From: Gryganskiella cystojenkinii
Taxonomy: Eukaryota; Mortierellomycota; Mortierellomycetes; Mortierellales; Mortierellaceae
Direction: 5' to 3'
Length of the DNA stretch: 30,428 nucleotides
NCBI GenBank assembly: GCA_015852425.1
Contig: JAAAIG010000311.1
Coordinates: forward strand, 8,966 to 39,393
Under the pieces are notes generated by a model. The model saw only the letters and a program-made list of their open reading frames with translations, had not been told where the DNA came from and made no database searches. Below, piece by piece: positions 21,134 through 30,428 of the stretch. Positions within the stretch are counted from its first letter, which is position 1. The number at the start of each line of letters is the position of its first letter. The translations under genes and the position numbers were made by a program.

Positions 21134-22454
21134 ATGACTACAAGACTGCCTCAGACCTCGAAGGGCGGGTTCAACTTTGACAACCATGTCCGGTAAAGAC
21201 TCTTTACTTTCATGCAAACGCGACTAGCCCTAGTTCATTGGTCTTGGACACTCCTCATCGGATATGAGAAGCAGCCAATTAGTCAATTACTCGGTCACCT
21301 GAAGGAGTCAAAAGAGTCTACGCGAAATACCAATACCAATAGACTGACTTGTGACATCTTCCTTTGTATCTATTTTCATGCAATAGTAACACCGTCATGG
21401 AGGGCAAGGGTCTCGGTATCCCCAAGGCGACCAAGACAGGAACGACCATCGTCGGACTGATCTACAAGGATGGACTCGTCCTCGGTGCAGATACCCGTGC
21501 GACTGCTGGACCGATTGTCGCGGACAAGAACTGTGAAAAGATTCATTATCTCGCCCCCAACATGTACTGCTGTGGTGCCGGTACCGCTGCCGACACAGAG
21601 ATGACTACGGCCTTGATCAGCAGTCAGCTGGAGTTGCACCGTCTCAGCACAGGACGTCAGGCACGCGTTGTCACTGCCATGACCATGTTGAAGCAGATGT
21701 TGTTCAAGTAAGCTACGAGATGTTTGCTTCTAAAATGACTCGGGGAAGATATTCTAGTTTTTTTTTGTGTGTTAAAAACAGAATATTACAATGATCTTCA
21801 TTAGGTACCAGGGGCAGATCGGAGCCGCCTTGATTCTCGGAGGAGTCGATATCAACGGACCACATCTTTACACAATCTATCCACATGGAAGCACAGACAA
21901 GTTGCCATATGTCACTATGGGTTCAGGATCTCTTGCTGCCATGAGTGTCTTTGAAAGCCGCTTCGTTGCCGACATGGAGGTAAGAAAGAATCTTTCCTCC
22001 AAAAAAACAATTGAAACCTGGACGAGCGTTCCATTGACTGACAATTATTGTTTATAATATATTGTTTATATTCTACTGTTAGCGTGAGGACGCTATCGCC
22101 TTGGTCCAGGATGCTATCGAGGCGGGTATCTTCAACGATCTCGGATCAGGATCAAATGTCGATGTGGTCGTGATCAACAGCGAAAAGGTTGAGGTTCTCC
22201 GTAACTATGGCAAGCCCAACGAGCGTGGAGTGAAGGAAGCAAGGTAAGAAGCAGAAGATTATATATTTTTATTTTATTGTTCTGGCACCTTCTTATGCTT
22301 AAGGAAAACTAACAATGTCAACTGTAATCATCGAACAAATAGCTACAAATTCCCTGCTGGTACCACTCAGGTGCTCAAGTCTTCGATCCGTGAGTTTGTC
22401 GATATCAAGGAAACTGTTCATGTTGTCACAACCGAGGCTATGGATATCTCGTAG
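21134..22454 (+). CDS. PUP1: 20S proteasome beta-2 subunit (trypsin-like activity, Pup1/PSMB7)
   Basis: Five exons: 21134-21192, 21387-21707, 21805-21979, 22083-22243 and 22343-22454, giving 275 residues (277 in human PSMB7). The N-terminal 38 residues are a propeptide that is removed by self-cleavage at Gly38/Thr39 in the sequence KTGTTIVG, exposing the catalytic Thr. Asp55 (GADTRAT) and Lys71 (EKIHYLAPN) correspond to Asp17 and Lys33 of the mature enzyme, so the active site is complete. This subunit cuts after basic residues inside the 20S core. [20 protein letters not shown] and the C-terminal extension, which in this family wraps around beta-3, are also visible. All introns are GT...AG. 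It lies next to a deubiquitinase on the same strand, but a tRNA and about 600 bases separate them. Confidence 0.97.
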
Positions 22455-22810
22455 AGGAGTTTTTTTTTTGAACAAAACAAAACATCCAAAAAGACAATGA
22501 GCAAGGAAACACCACACCCTCGAAACTGAAACCTCGATATCACCAGGAGAACGTGTTTTTTAAAAAAAGGCAGACAATTAAAGAAAAACGTATCCCATGT
22601 ATAACCGAGACATAAGCATTGTTATGCGCTACGCGTGTGCTGTAATGCTTGGGAAGGATCTGTGACTATTTATTTTATTCGATGTGCGATGCAAGGAAAA
22701 AAAGCACAAGTGCTTGCCTCCCTGTTGAAGGTAACTACTCTACTCCATATTTCATTCCTTGTTTCCATTCCCCATTCGTCGCTACCTTCTCGACCCTCAT
22801 TGACCTAACA
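22455..22810 (+). other. Proteasome gene 3' UTR and Npr3 promoter region
   Basis: About 356 bases between two genes on the same strand. The first part is A-rich and fits a 3' UTR. The second, from about 22720, is pyrimidine-rich and leads to the Npr3 start. The Npr3 frame stays open upstream of the chosen ATG as far as 22649, but that extension has no family resemblance. Confidence 0.45.
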
Positions 22811-25800
22811 ATGGATGGCCTCGTCGGTATCATCATCGTCACAAACTCGAGCAGGGGTCATCATTTCGTGTACAAGTACCCACGGGTACGAACCGGCATG
22901 ACGCCGGACGAATTCTCCACTCCAGGTTCACGGTCATTCGCAAAGGCTTCTTCTTCTTCGTCATCGCAGGCGACGACGACGAATACTACCATAGAAGAGT
23001 TCCAGACCACGTCCAAGGTCCTCGGCTACGACCCCCAGTTCCTCGCCAACGTACTCTCTCCCAAGCTCGCGCTTTGCGACAAACGCTTCCAGTTGACCGT
23101 CGATGACCTGACCTTTATCGGTCACCCAGTCTCGATGAGTGGACCCGAGTTTCGTCAACGACGGGATTTTTGGAAATGGAGAAACGCGAAACCACCCAAA
23201 GAAAAAATCAAGCGAGGTTGGGTTGTGGTCGGCGATGGGACCGGAGAAACGTCTGCGCCGTATCTGGACGATGATGACTCGGACTCTGATTATTTTGACG
23301 AGGAGGACTCGAATGACGAGAGCGATTCTGCTCGTGGATCGGTCACGGGCAAGGCTGCTGCCACTGCCAACACCAAGGACGGAGCCACTGCGACGACTGG
23401 AACGGGGACTGGTGCCACAGCAGCCAAAGAGATGTTGATCCGACGAGGGTCCAAGGAGGAACCGGACATGACCACAACCACTACACGATCCTTCACGGAT
23501 CCAACAGGTTGGCGTCAACAACGCTTCAGAAGTCAGACCTATAATTCCAATCCGGGATCGCCAGCCTCAGGAGACAGCCCTCTTTCCAGTCAAGCTCATC
23601 AAAATACCCCAGCCTTGACTCATTCAACCAGCTTTGTGGCTACGATATCCTCATCCAATCATCAACATACTTCCTCACTTTTGCATCACCCAGTCTCTAT
23701 GCCACAGACTCCAACAACGGGTGTTCAGAGTGGTAACATCTTTGGACCTTCCTCTCACCTCACAATCCCTCCGCCCATTCAGATCTCACAGGGAAACGCC
23801 TCGAATATCTTTTCCCGTACGGTCATGACCCCCTCGACACATTTCCAACAAATGTCGTTCTTTCATGTGGTCTTTGTGCTCAAACCACCTCAACTTCAAC
23901 TCAACTCGGTCGCAGATCAGGTCTACAAAAACATTGCTTGTAAACTTACGGCAGCCCTGAGGTACGAGGAACTCAATAGTCAATATGTGAGTCAGGAAGC
24001 GACAAAGATCCTGGCTCTTCGGGAAGAGGCTGCTCAAGCAGGTAAGGAATTCCTTACAACACCAATAGTGCAACTGATATTCACATAGATGAAAATTATG
24101 TGCAACGTTCATGTTAACAAGTTTGATCCGCATTATTAACATCATCGCCAATATATATATATATATATACATAAATATCAAATAGCCCTAAGTCTCGAAC
24201 AATTCCATGAACAAGTCCTCAAGTGTTCATCACTTGCTCGTGCGGTTCGATCAATCTATGATGCGATTTCGGCAGACAAGGTCTGTCATGTGGTCCTGAA
24301 CGACTCTATCGATATTTCGCTTCAGATACCTCACCTGGCACCCTTACCCAGGACCAACTCTTATGTGACTCGACAGATCCAAAACACTCTCAATGGCGAC
24401 AGTCCCACCACAAACACGAATAACACAGGAGCAACTTCTTCCCCAGCGCTCAATGGAGGCAGCAATAACAATGGTACTTTTCCTTACAGCAGCAACGGCG
24501 GTCCCTCGAGTTCACAGCAGGCTCTGTTGACTCCCTTGGTGGTCTCTCAATCTGGAGGCTATGGAGGGATGGGTTATTTTATGGACGATTTCGAAGTCGG
24601 GATCGCGTACGAATACGAAAATTTCCCAGTCTTGTTCCCCTATCATACATTGTTGTTGTTGGAAGATCCCGAGGAAATTCTAAAGGATATTCCCTTGGAC
24701 GCGAGTCCGACATTGGTAAAGCTCGTGCAGATCTTAGTCCCTTATCAATGGTAAGTCGGACGCTTCACGATGATGACGATGATGATAATTGCCGATCACT
24801 TCCAGAATTATTGTATGTTCTAACTGTGATGAGAATTCTCCCCTGGAAAAACAAACACACAAAACAAATAGTTTGGATGAACTTCAATACATCCTGGATT
24901 GTTCCATGGCCCAGATCTATCGCCTAGCATCGCATTTGATCTACTGGAGAAAGGCCAAGTTGATTGATCAGATCCGAGTCAGTAACGTCTACGTAGTCGC
25001 TCCCCAAGCTGGTATCAGCGAGTGAGTATCGACGTTCTCCTGCGTTGCACTTCCATGCGTACTTTTACCCTTCCACCTTTTGTGTGTTACTTACCAATGA
25101 GCTTATCTCGCGCTGTCTATTGCAGATCCTTGTTGGCAGATTTCTCGATTCACTTCCCGACGCTTTCGCTACCCACAATCCTTCATGAGTTGTCTACGCC
25201 AAGGGCCTACAAGGCCCATATACCCGGCGCGGGCAAGGACAAGGAGGTTCAGACAGTTTATCTCGAGATGTTGACGTACTTGCTCCGCAAGGATCTCGTG
25301 GTACAGTTGCACACCTATATTATGATTCTCGTTCCCGAATACATCAAGATCGGGTGCTCTGTCGAGGAATATGAGCACCTGATGGGCGAGGAGAACAGTA
25401 ATCTTTTCAGTCAAAGTCATGGCGGCGGTCATATGAATGGGGGGACTTTGACCCCAACGCTGGAATCACCAACGATATTACAACATCAAGGGACGAGCGC
25501 CAAGAGTGCGGATTTCGCTGGTCATATCTCCTTGCTGCAACAGCAACAGCTTTTACAACAACAGCAGCAACAGTTACAAAAGCAACAGACCATGCCCTCA
25601 CAGACGTATCGGTACCATAATCGGTCTTCGACTGGACCCAAACCTGGGGATGTTGTGACAACGACCTCTTCGTCGGGCCCTCTTCAGGGTGGTCCGTCCA
25701 GTGCGACCAGTGTCTCGGGTACCACAGTAGCAGGAGGAACAGGAGCTGTTGGGATGATCAGCTCGAGTCTGAAATCACATATGAGCGGCAATGGAGGCGG

Positions 25801-26228
25801 ATTTGGCCGACTCTACGGAAAACGGCAGGATGCGAGTTCGATTCTCCCGAACCCCGGTCAGGCCTCCGAGACGGAACGAGAATGGGTTATGCGCATGTGC
25901 GAGAATCAACCCCAAAGTGTCTCCGAGCTGTTTATGAGGTAAAAAGAAAACGAAATATCCCCCCCCCCCTTTTTTTTTTGTTTGGCTCGCGCTGACGATT
26001 GCATGGGACTGGGCTCTTGATGAATTAAGCTTTCGGCAAGGAATGATGCTAATCAAATTTTTCTCACGTTGTTATTGAATCTCGGCTCCTCTCCTTCAAA
26101 GATTGATCAACTATTTTGATGGCCAACACCATGTCGAGGAGATCTTGTTCCGGGAACAGATTGTTGCCAAGGATCTCAAGACGGTCTTGTCGGCATTCAG
26201 AGAGTTCCTCATCCTGACATGGGCATAG
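22811..26228 (+). CDS. NPR3: Npr3 subunit of SEACIT/GATOR1 (NPRL3 family)
   Basis: Five exons: 22811-24041, 24186-24750, 24872-25021, 25126-25938 and 26102-26228, giving 961 residues. With Npr2 and Iml1 this protein forms the GTPase-activating complex that turns off TORC1 when nitrogen or amino acids are scarce, acting at the vacuole. The start MDGLVGIIIVTNSSRG is the family's N-terminal longin-like strand. VLGYDPQFLANVLSPKLALC and FIGHPVSM follow. After a 200-residue acidic and Ser/Thr-rich insertion, MSFFHVVFVLKPP and the VYKNIACKLTAALRYEE helix continue the fold. CSMAQIYRLASHLIYW, then KAKLIDQI, belongs to the C-terminal winged-helix part. A Gln-rich stretch near 25530-25590 is probably disordered. 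It is longer than human NPRL3 (569 residues) because of the insertions, as is usual in fungi. The ATG at 22811 was chosen because the family begins there. Confidence 0.93.
24151..24168 (+). repeat. (AT)9 dinucleotide repeat
   Basis: Nine uninterrupted AT units lie in the first intron of the Npr3 gene, 17 bases before the splice acceptor. Confidence 0.9.
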
Positions 26229-26240
26229 TAGAGCGAATAT

Positions 26241-26258
26241 AAAAAAAAAAAAAAAAAA
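26241..26258 (+). repeat. Run of about 18 A between convergent genes
   Basis: A homopolymer of A, followed by four G, lies in the 53-base interval between the Npr3 stop (26228) and the stop of the PHOSPHO-like gene on the other strand (26282). On the minus strand it is a T run just after that stop codon. Confidence 0.85.
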
Positions 26259-26281
26259 GGGGAGAGGTTCATGTCTTTTAT

Positions 26282-27215
26282 TTATTCGAGAGTCCTCAGG
26301 ATCTCGCCAGCAGCGGACCAATACACTATCCTGGCTTGGATCGCGTCCCTGGCATTTGAGTTCTTCTCCAAGTACTTTTCCAGGGTTCGACCGCGTCTCA
26401 CAAAGTACAGGTCGTCGGAGGTCTTCATTCTCAATGCAGGGCAATAATCGTTCCTACCATCGCCGACATACAGCATCCTAAGAGCAGGAGTTGTTGTCTT
26501 CTCACTCACAGCAGATCCGAGTCGCTCCTGCAACAGCTTGTCGATCTCTTTTCCCTTGCAGATGTTCAGACTACAAACTCCTAGGGGGCAGTTATGAGGT
26601 TTCTCAGGTGAAGTCAATCGATGAATATGGAGTCGACCCTGGTCATCCCAGAAGGCCGGGTTGGTAACGATAGCCTTGAACAGGTGGCGAATCCCATAAT
26701 GCTCCAGAATCGATTCAATGTAGACCGTGTTTGCATCCGAGACAATTGCCAGGTCCCAACCGCGATCAAATAGGAGCTGACAGATCTTGATCATGTCCGG
26801 GTCCATTGGGACTTTGGTCAGAGATTCATGAATCCGTTGATCCGATCCACCATGATCATGGTACTCTTTGAGGCACTCATTCCTGAAAAACAAAGTCAGA
26901 GGGATTGAAGAGACGCCGCGTCAGTTTAGACGCACCGATCCAGAGGGTGAACAACCATTAACGGGACCTTCGAGCGAACGTTACTGAAGATCGGTCCATT
27001 GCATAGGACTCTCGTCGAGTTTCTTTCTGAGCTCTGGGGACAGATAGTCGATCACGAATCGGTCCGAGTCGGTCTCGATCAGGGACCTGATTTTCTCGTG
27101 GGGAGAAGGAGAAACAGGGTTAGAGAACCGGCAAAGAGATGCAAGAACAAGAATTCCTTTCTTCCATGAGACGATACCAGTCAAAGTCGAAGCATGCCAG
27201 TCCTGCGGGTGCCAT
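26282..27215 (-). CDS. PHOSPHO1/2-type HAD-family phosphatase
   Basis: Three exons: 27215-27178, 27086-26985 and 26882-26282, giving 246 residues, a normal length for the family. The junction of exons 1 and 2 falls inside catalytic motif I and restores CFDFDWSLIETDSDRFV, with nucleophile Asp10 and acid/base Asp12 (DxDxS). Motif II is VSDAN (Ser95, Asp96). A conserved Cys/Gly/Lys stretch (HNCPLGVCSLNICKG) supplies the motif III lysine, and motif IV is YVGDGRNDYCPA with Asp188 and Asp192. Animal relatives hydrolyse phosphocholine/phosphoethanolamine (PHOSPHO1) or pyridoxal 5'-phosphate (PHOSPHO2); which substrate applies here cannot be told. No signal peptide or membrane segment is seen, so it is probably cytosolic. 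It converges with Npr3, with only 53 bases between stop codons. Confidence 0.92.
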
Positions 27216-27620
27216 GGCTGCCTGATTAGAATGTTAATGATGAAAGAAGGAGGAAAGAATGAAAGGAAGAGCCCCCCATTCACTTCCCCATTTCTTTTAA
27301 AAATGAGAGCCAGTCCGCTTTTCTATGTGACGGCGTGATTGATGTTGACAACGCGTCGATTTCCTGCATCTTAGCACGTTTTACGCGACCCCCAATTCGT
27401 CTTGTCGTTACTGTAGTAAAATGCCTGACGCCTGATCTCACCCCTAAGCGTTGTTCTTTCTTTCTTTCTTACGAGTTCCACCTTGCCCTAGAACTAGCGC
27501 GCAATGAGAATGCTCCTATTTCGTGTTAAATATCTCTTTATGCCCTCCAGAAGACGCAACCCACCTTTCTTTTTGTCATCGTTTTTTGCTCTTGAGCACT
27601 CTACACGTTTATCATACAAC
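27216..27620. promoter_or_regulatory. Divergent promoter between the phosphatase (-) and the acidic membrane protein (+)
   Basis: About 400 bases separate the two start codons. The interval contains a short CTTT repeat near 27455-27470 and no recognised regulatory motif. A frame upstream of and continuous with the chosen ATG at 27621 is open back to 27504, but it carries basic/hydrophobic sequence that I treat as leader. Confidence 0.4.
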
Positions 27621-30294
27621 ATGCCCTTGCTACTCGTCCTACTCCTCGTCCCTATCCTGATCGGGGCCGCCATCTATGGCATCTCGTTAATCTTCTCTCC
27701 TGGTCATCATCATCAACCATTGCCGACTCCGTCGGTCCTTATACCCCCAACAAGCATCCTCCCAGACACATTCTCGAGCGCGTACCGTCCGCCCTTACCC
27801 ACATTTTCCTATGCGACACCACCTATTTTTTCTGCTATCCCCAGGATTAACTACAAGTTCAAAGATCTAAAGGACGATAACATCTCTGAACTCAAGAACA
27901 AGGACGAGGCAGATGAGGAAGAAGGTCCTATAGCCGAAAAGGCCAACGTCGATGAAGTTGAAGATGGGGACGAGAGTGAGGATGAATATGGCGACCACAC
28001 AGGTGACGGCCATGGCTCTTCCAAGCAAAAGATCAGCGAAGGTAACGAGACTGCAGAGGAGGATATGAACAAGAATCAAAAGGCGAACGAGATCGAAGAT
28101 AAGGAAAAAAAAGCCGCGGTCCTCGAGAAGTCTGACGAAAGCACTGTGGCCCGAGGGATCGCCGATAATGGGATCATTACTGATGAGAAGGACGATCTGC
28201 TTGATGAGTCCTCTCAACAACATACCACAAAGGACGCGAACGACGAGGGATCCGACAAAAATGATCAAGATGATGAAGATGATGATGAATATGATGAAGA
28301 TGAAGGTGAGCTAGAGCAGCCGTGTAAAAACCAAGTCGAAGTGGGCACAAAAGAAGCAATTTTTGAGGACTAACATTTTATGCCACTCTTTCCGTATTCC
28401 TACTTCAGCGGACCTCACTCGTCGATCCGTAAAAAAGGCTGACCAAAGTCAGAGCCGGCAACGCCATCACCATCATCTCAGAAAAGTTAGTCAAAAGGGA
28501 CGAGTTTCTGCAAGGCTATCACGTCGTGGGATCGCCATCGAAGGGAAGATCGAATCCGGTCTCCGACCCACACGGACTGAACCCCTCGGGAACCAACTCG
28601 GTGACGCAGACGACAATGACTTGGAGGACAGCCAGTTCGCCAACAGTTTAAGTACACCCACACTCTCTCTAAAGGACATCATCGCTATCATAAAAAGTGC
28701 GAGTATTCCCTTGCCCGTCAAGACTATGTACCCGCTCGAGGGATCCGAAGGACCAGCCTTGAACAAGCGCCGGGCCCGTACCGAGCCCCATTCAAAGGAC
28801 AGTACCGAGCCCCGTTCAAAGGACAAGAAGAGCGGCAAAAAGAACAAAACAGTCAAGAAGAATAAGAAGATAAAGGACCAGGATGAAGTCCGAGCCGAGG
28901 ATCTCGAAGAAGTCATAAATGAAATCGTCGACGAACAATCGGCCTCCTTGCAAAATGCCTTGTCTCATATCGCCACTAAACTGGCCAAGAGTCCTGAGTT
29001 GGAGCAACACCGGGACTTTCTCAAGTACCTATCGAACACCAATTTCCAACTGGATAAAAAAGTAGCCGAGGAAGGCATTCTCGACCTCGGTGTCCAGTCC
29101 TCTCGCTCTCATTCCAGAACGATGGCACCCGAACAAGATCTTGGTCCAGATGATCAAAGACTCTTGCTATTCCGTAACCCAGAGACAGTCTCCCAAGTCC
29201 TGCATGAGTTTGGCGCCAACTTCAATCAAACCCAAACTGCCTCCGTGAGCGTTGCTTTAAAGCCTACTCAGACGACGGACTTATCCTCGGTGACGCCTAC
29301 ACCCTCATCGACCCCGGCTCCTCCCTCACCTTTTGTCTTAGCCCTGCTCAAGGCCGTCAACATCTTCGCTGCACCCCTCATCCTGCAACTGCGAGCCGAT
29401 ATTCGAAACCTCCTGTTCTGGCTCTGTTCGTCCAACCCCGGTCCTCATATCGATGGAAAGAACTCCAGTGGCGATGATTCCGAGGCTCGTCAACTCGTGT
29501 CCCATGAGCGAGCCACGTTGGTGCAACCGGACGGCTCTGTGGAATTCAAGGAGATTTTGGATCCTCGTCTTGTCCCCACGGTCTTAGGGTGTTTAAAGCA
29601 TCATTGGGACATATTCGTTAAAGAGATCCTGGATCTATTTTGGAAACGGTTCACGAGCGCAAAGGAATTCTTGGTTGATCAGATTCGAGCTCTTATTGGT
29701 TTACCTCAATACCTGACTCCGTTTCTTCTTGGCGCCCTTGGAGAATTGGATCCGGTCAAAGCGGATCCAGCTGAAGGAGAACATCAACCACAAACTGTCT
29801 TTTCATCTCAGGAACAACAAGAGCCGGAACAAGTAAAGGTCCAGAGCGAGACCACGTCATCATCCAACGTCTTTGTTCCTCCGCCTCCAATCTCGGCTGC
29901 GTTCAAGTCCGTGATCGGTCAGGTTCATAAGAGTGCAAATGTAAATGCTCGTGTCCTCTTTGAACAATCGGCCGAGGCAGCAGCAGTGCCTGTTGTTGTC
30001 AAGGGAGGAGACGAATTTGTCTCTTGGGTTGCCGATAGCATTTTTAAAGAACTCTCGTTCTTTTTTAATGCTGGTCAACAGGCCGGGTATCTCAACCAGT
30101 TAAAGATGACCGACTCGGATACGAATGAGGAGGTGTCTCCTAACGACGATGGTCGGTCCTTGATTCAGAGCGCAGAGGAAGGTGGAAAACAGGAAGTGGA
30201 TGCGTCACAACAACAGTGCTTGTTTATGAAGGAGAATATTGTCAAAGCCTTGAACTTACAGGGTAGGGAAGAGGAAGAGGAGGAGGAGGAGTGA
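27621..30294 (+). CDS. Membrane-anchored acidic protein of unknown function
   Basis: Two exons, 27621-28305 and 28409-30294, join in phase to 856 residues; the intron is 103 bases with GTGAGC and TTCAG ends. I do not recognise the family. The start is chosen because it gives a signal anchor at once: MPLLLVLLLVPILIGAAIYG, extending to about residue 25. A Pro-rich stretch follows, then a strongly acidic Glu/Asp/Lys region (about residues 75-228). Next is a basic segment including a Lys-rich run near 28826-28875, with a short duplicated TEP-x-SKD unit before it. The middle (about 29320-29430) has a hydrophobic segment, LLKAVNIFAAPLILQL, that could be a membrane-associated helix. Amphipathic segments such as HWDIFVKEILDLFWKRF follow, and the chain ends in a run of Glu. 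It could be an ER or Golgi type II or hairpin membrane protein. That is inference from composition only. Confidence 0.75.
28778..28825 (+). repeat. 24-base tandem duplication inside the acidic protein gene
   Basis: Two head-to-tail copies of 24 bases (28778-28801 and 28802-28825) differ at one position, A to G, which changes His to Arg in the encoded unit. The repeat keeps the reading frame and adds eight residues. Confidence 0.9.
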
Positions 30295-30428
30295 TCGAGT
30301 CAGTAGTGAGCGTATTCTACAGAGCAGGTCACCTATTCCCAAAAAAAAAATCGAAGAAGTTAGTAAAACAAAGTGGTAAACAAAGTAATGACGCCAAGGA
30401 TGGCTTAGCCTTTGATATTACAAACTCA
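30295..30428 (+). other. 3' flank of the acidic protein gene
   Basis: The last 134 bases hold an A-run at 30341-30350 and no gene. This is probably the 3' UTR, cut by the window edge. Confidence 0.4.

Noticed and set aside
24119..24185. AT-rich tract in an Npr3 intron as an origin or promoter
   Set aside because: It is a simple AT repeat within an intron whose flanking exons splice cleanly; nothing else supports a special role.

Overview
The window is nuclear DNA of a filamentous fungus. The genes are densely packed on both strands and broken by many short introns, mostly about 50-300 bases with GT...AG ends and CTAAC-like branch sites. Coding regions carry Ser/Thr/Gln-rich low-complexity stretches. 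The gene set includes an Opi1-type repressor, an Npr3 subunit, an eIF1 with the fungal N-terminus and an animal-like Rad17 and USP35/38-type deubiquitinase. This fits an early-diverging lineage such as Mucoromycota/Mortierellomycotina, but that is an inference from gene content and style, not from a database match. No phage, transposon, CRISPR, biosynthetic cluster or virus was seen.

Layout. 95-2401 (+): Sec2/Rabin8-like Rab exchange factor, probably cut by the left edge. 2545-4039 (-): CstF64, the RNA-binding subunit of the mRNA 3'-end cleavage machinery. 4312-5132 (+): translation factor eIF1, sharing a short divergent promoter with CstF64 that holds a perfect TGACGTCA site. 5133-7479: about 2.3 kb without a gene, holding the eIF1 3' region and a long leader for the next gene, with a G-run and an ATCC repeat. 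7480-9905 (+): Opi1-family repressor. 10365-12289 (+): ribosomal protein eL27, with one intron that lacks GT...AG ends. 12548-15987 (-): Rad17 checkpoint clamp loader. 16391-20534 (+): 18-exon USP35/38-like deubiquitinase. 20684-20755 (-): tRNA-Asp(GTC). 21134-22454 (+): proteasome beta-2 subunit. 22811-26228 (+): Npr3, a subunit of the SEACIT/GATOR1 complex upstream of TORC1. 26282-27215 (-): PHOSPHO-type HAD phosphatase. 27621-30294 (+): membrane-anchored acidic protein of unknown function.

The genes are mostly housekeeping and do not form one pathway. Some thematic neighbours exist: a deubiquitinase next to a proteasome subunit, and CstF64 divergent from eIF1. These are probably chance or shared-promoter effects rather than a functional cluster. 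Exon models were built by hand from splice signals, reading-frame continuity and protein family conservation. All spliced models listed keep an open frame from start to stop. I did not find a new multi-gene system. The points most worth checking are the non-GT-AG intron in eL27, the competing splice donors in Rad17, the CRE-bearing divergent promoter, the long Opi1 leader and the unknown acidic membrane protein.
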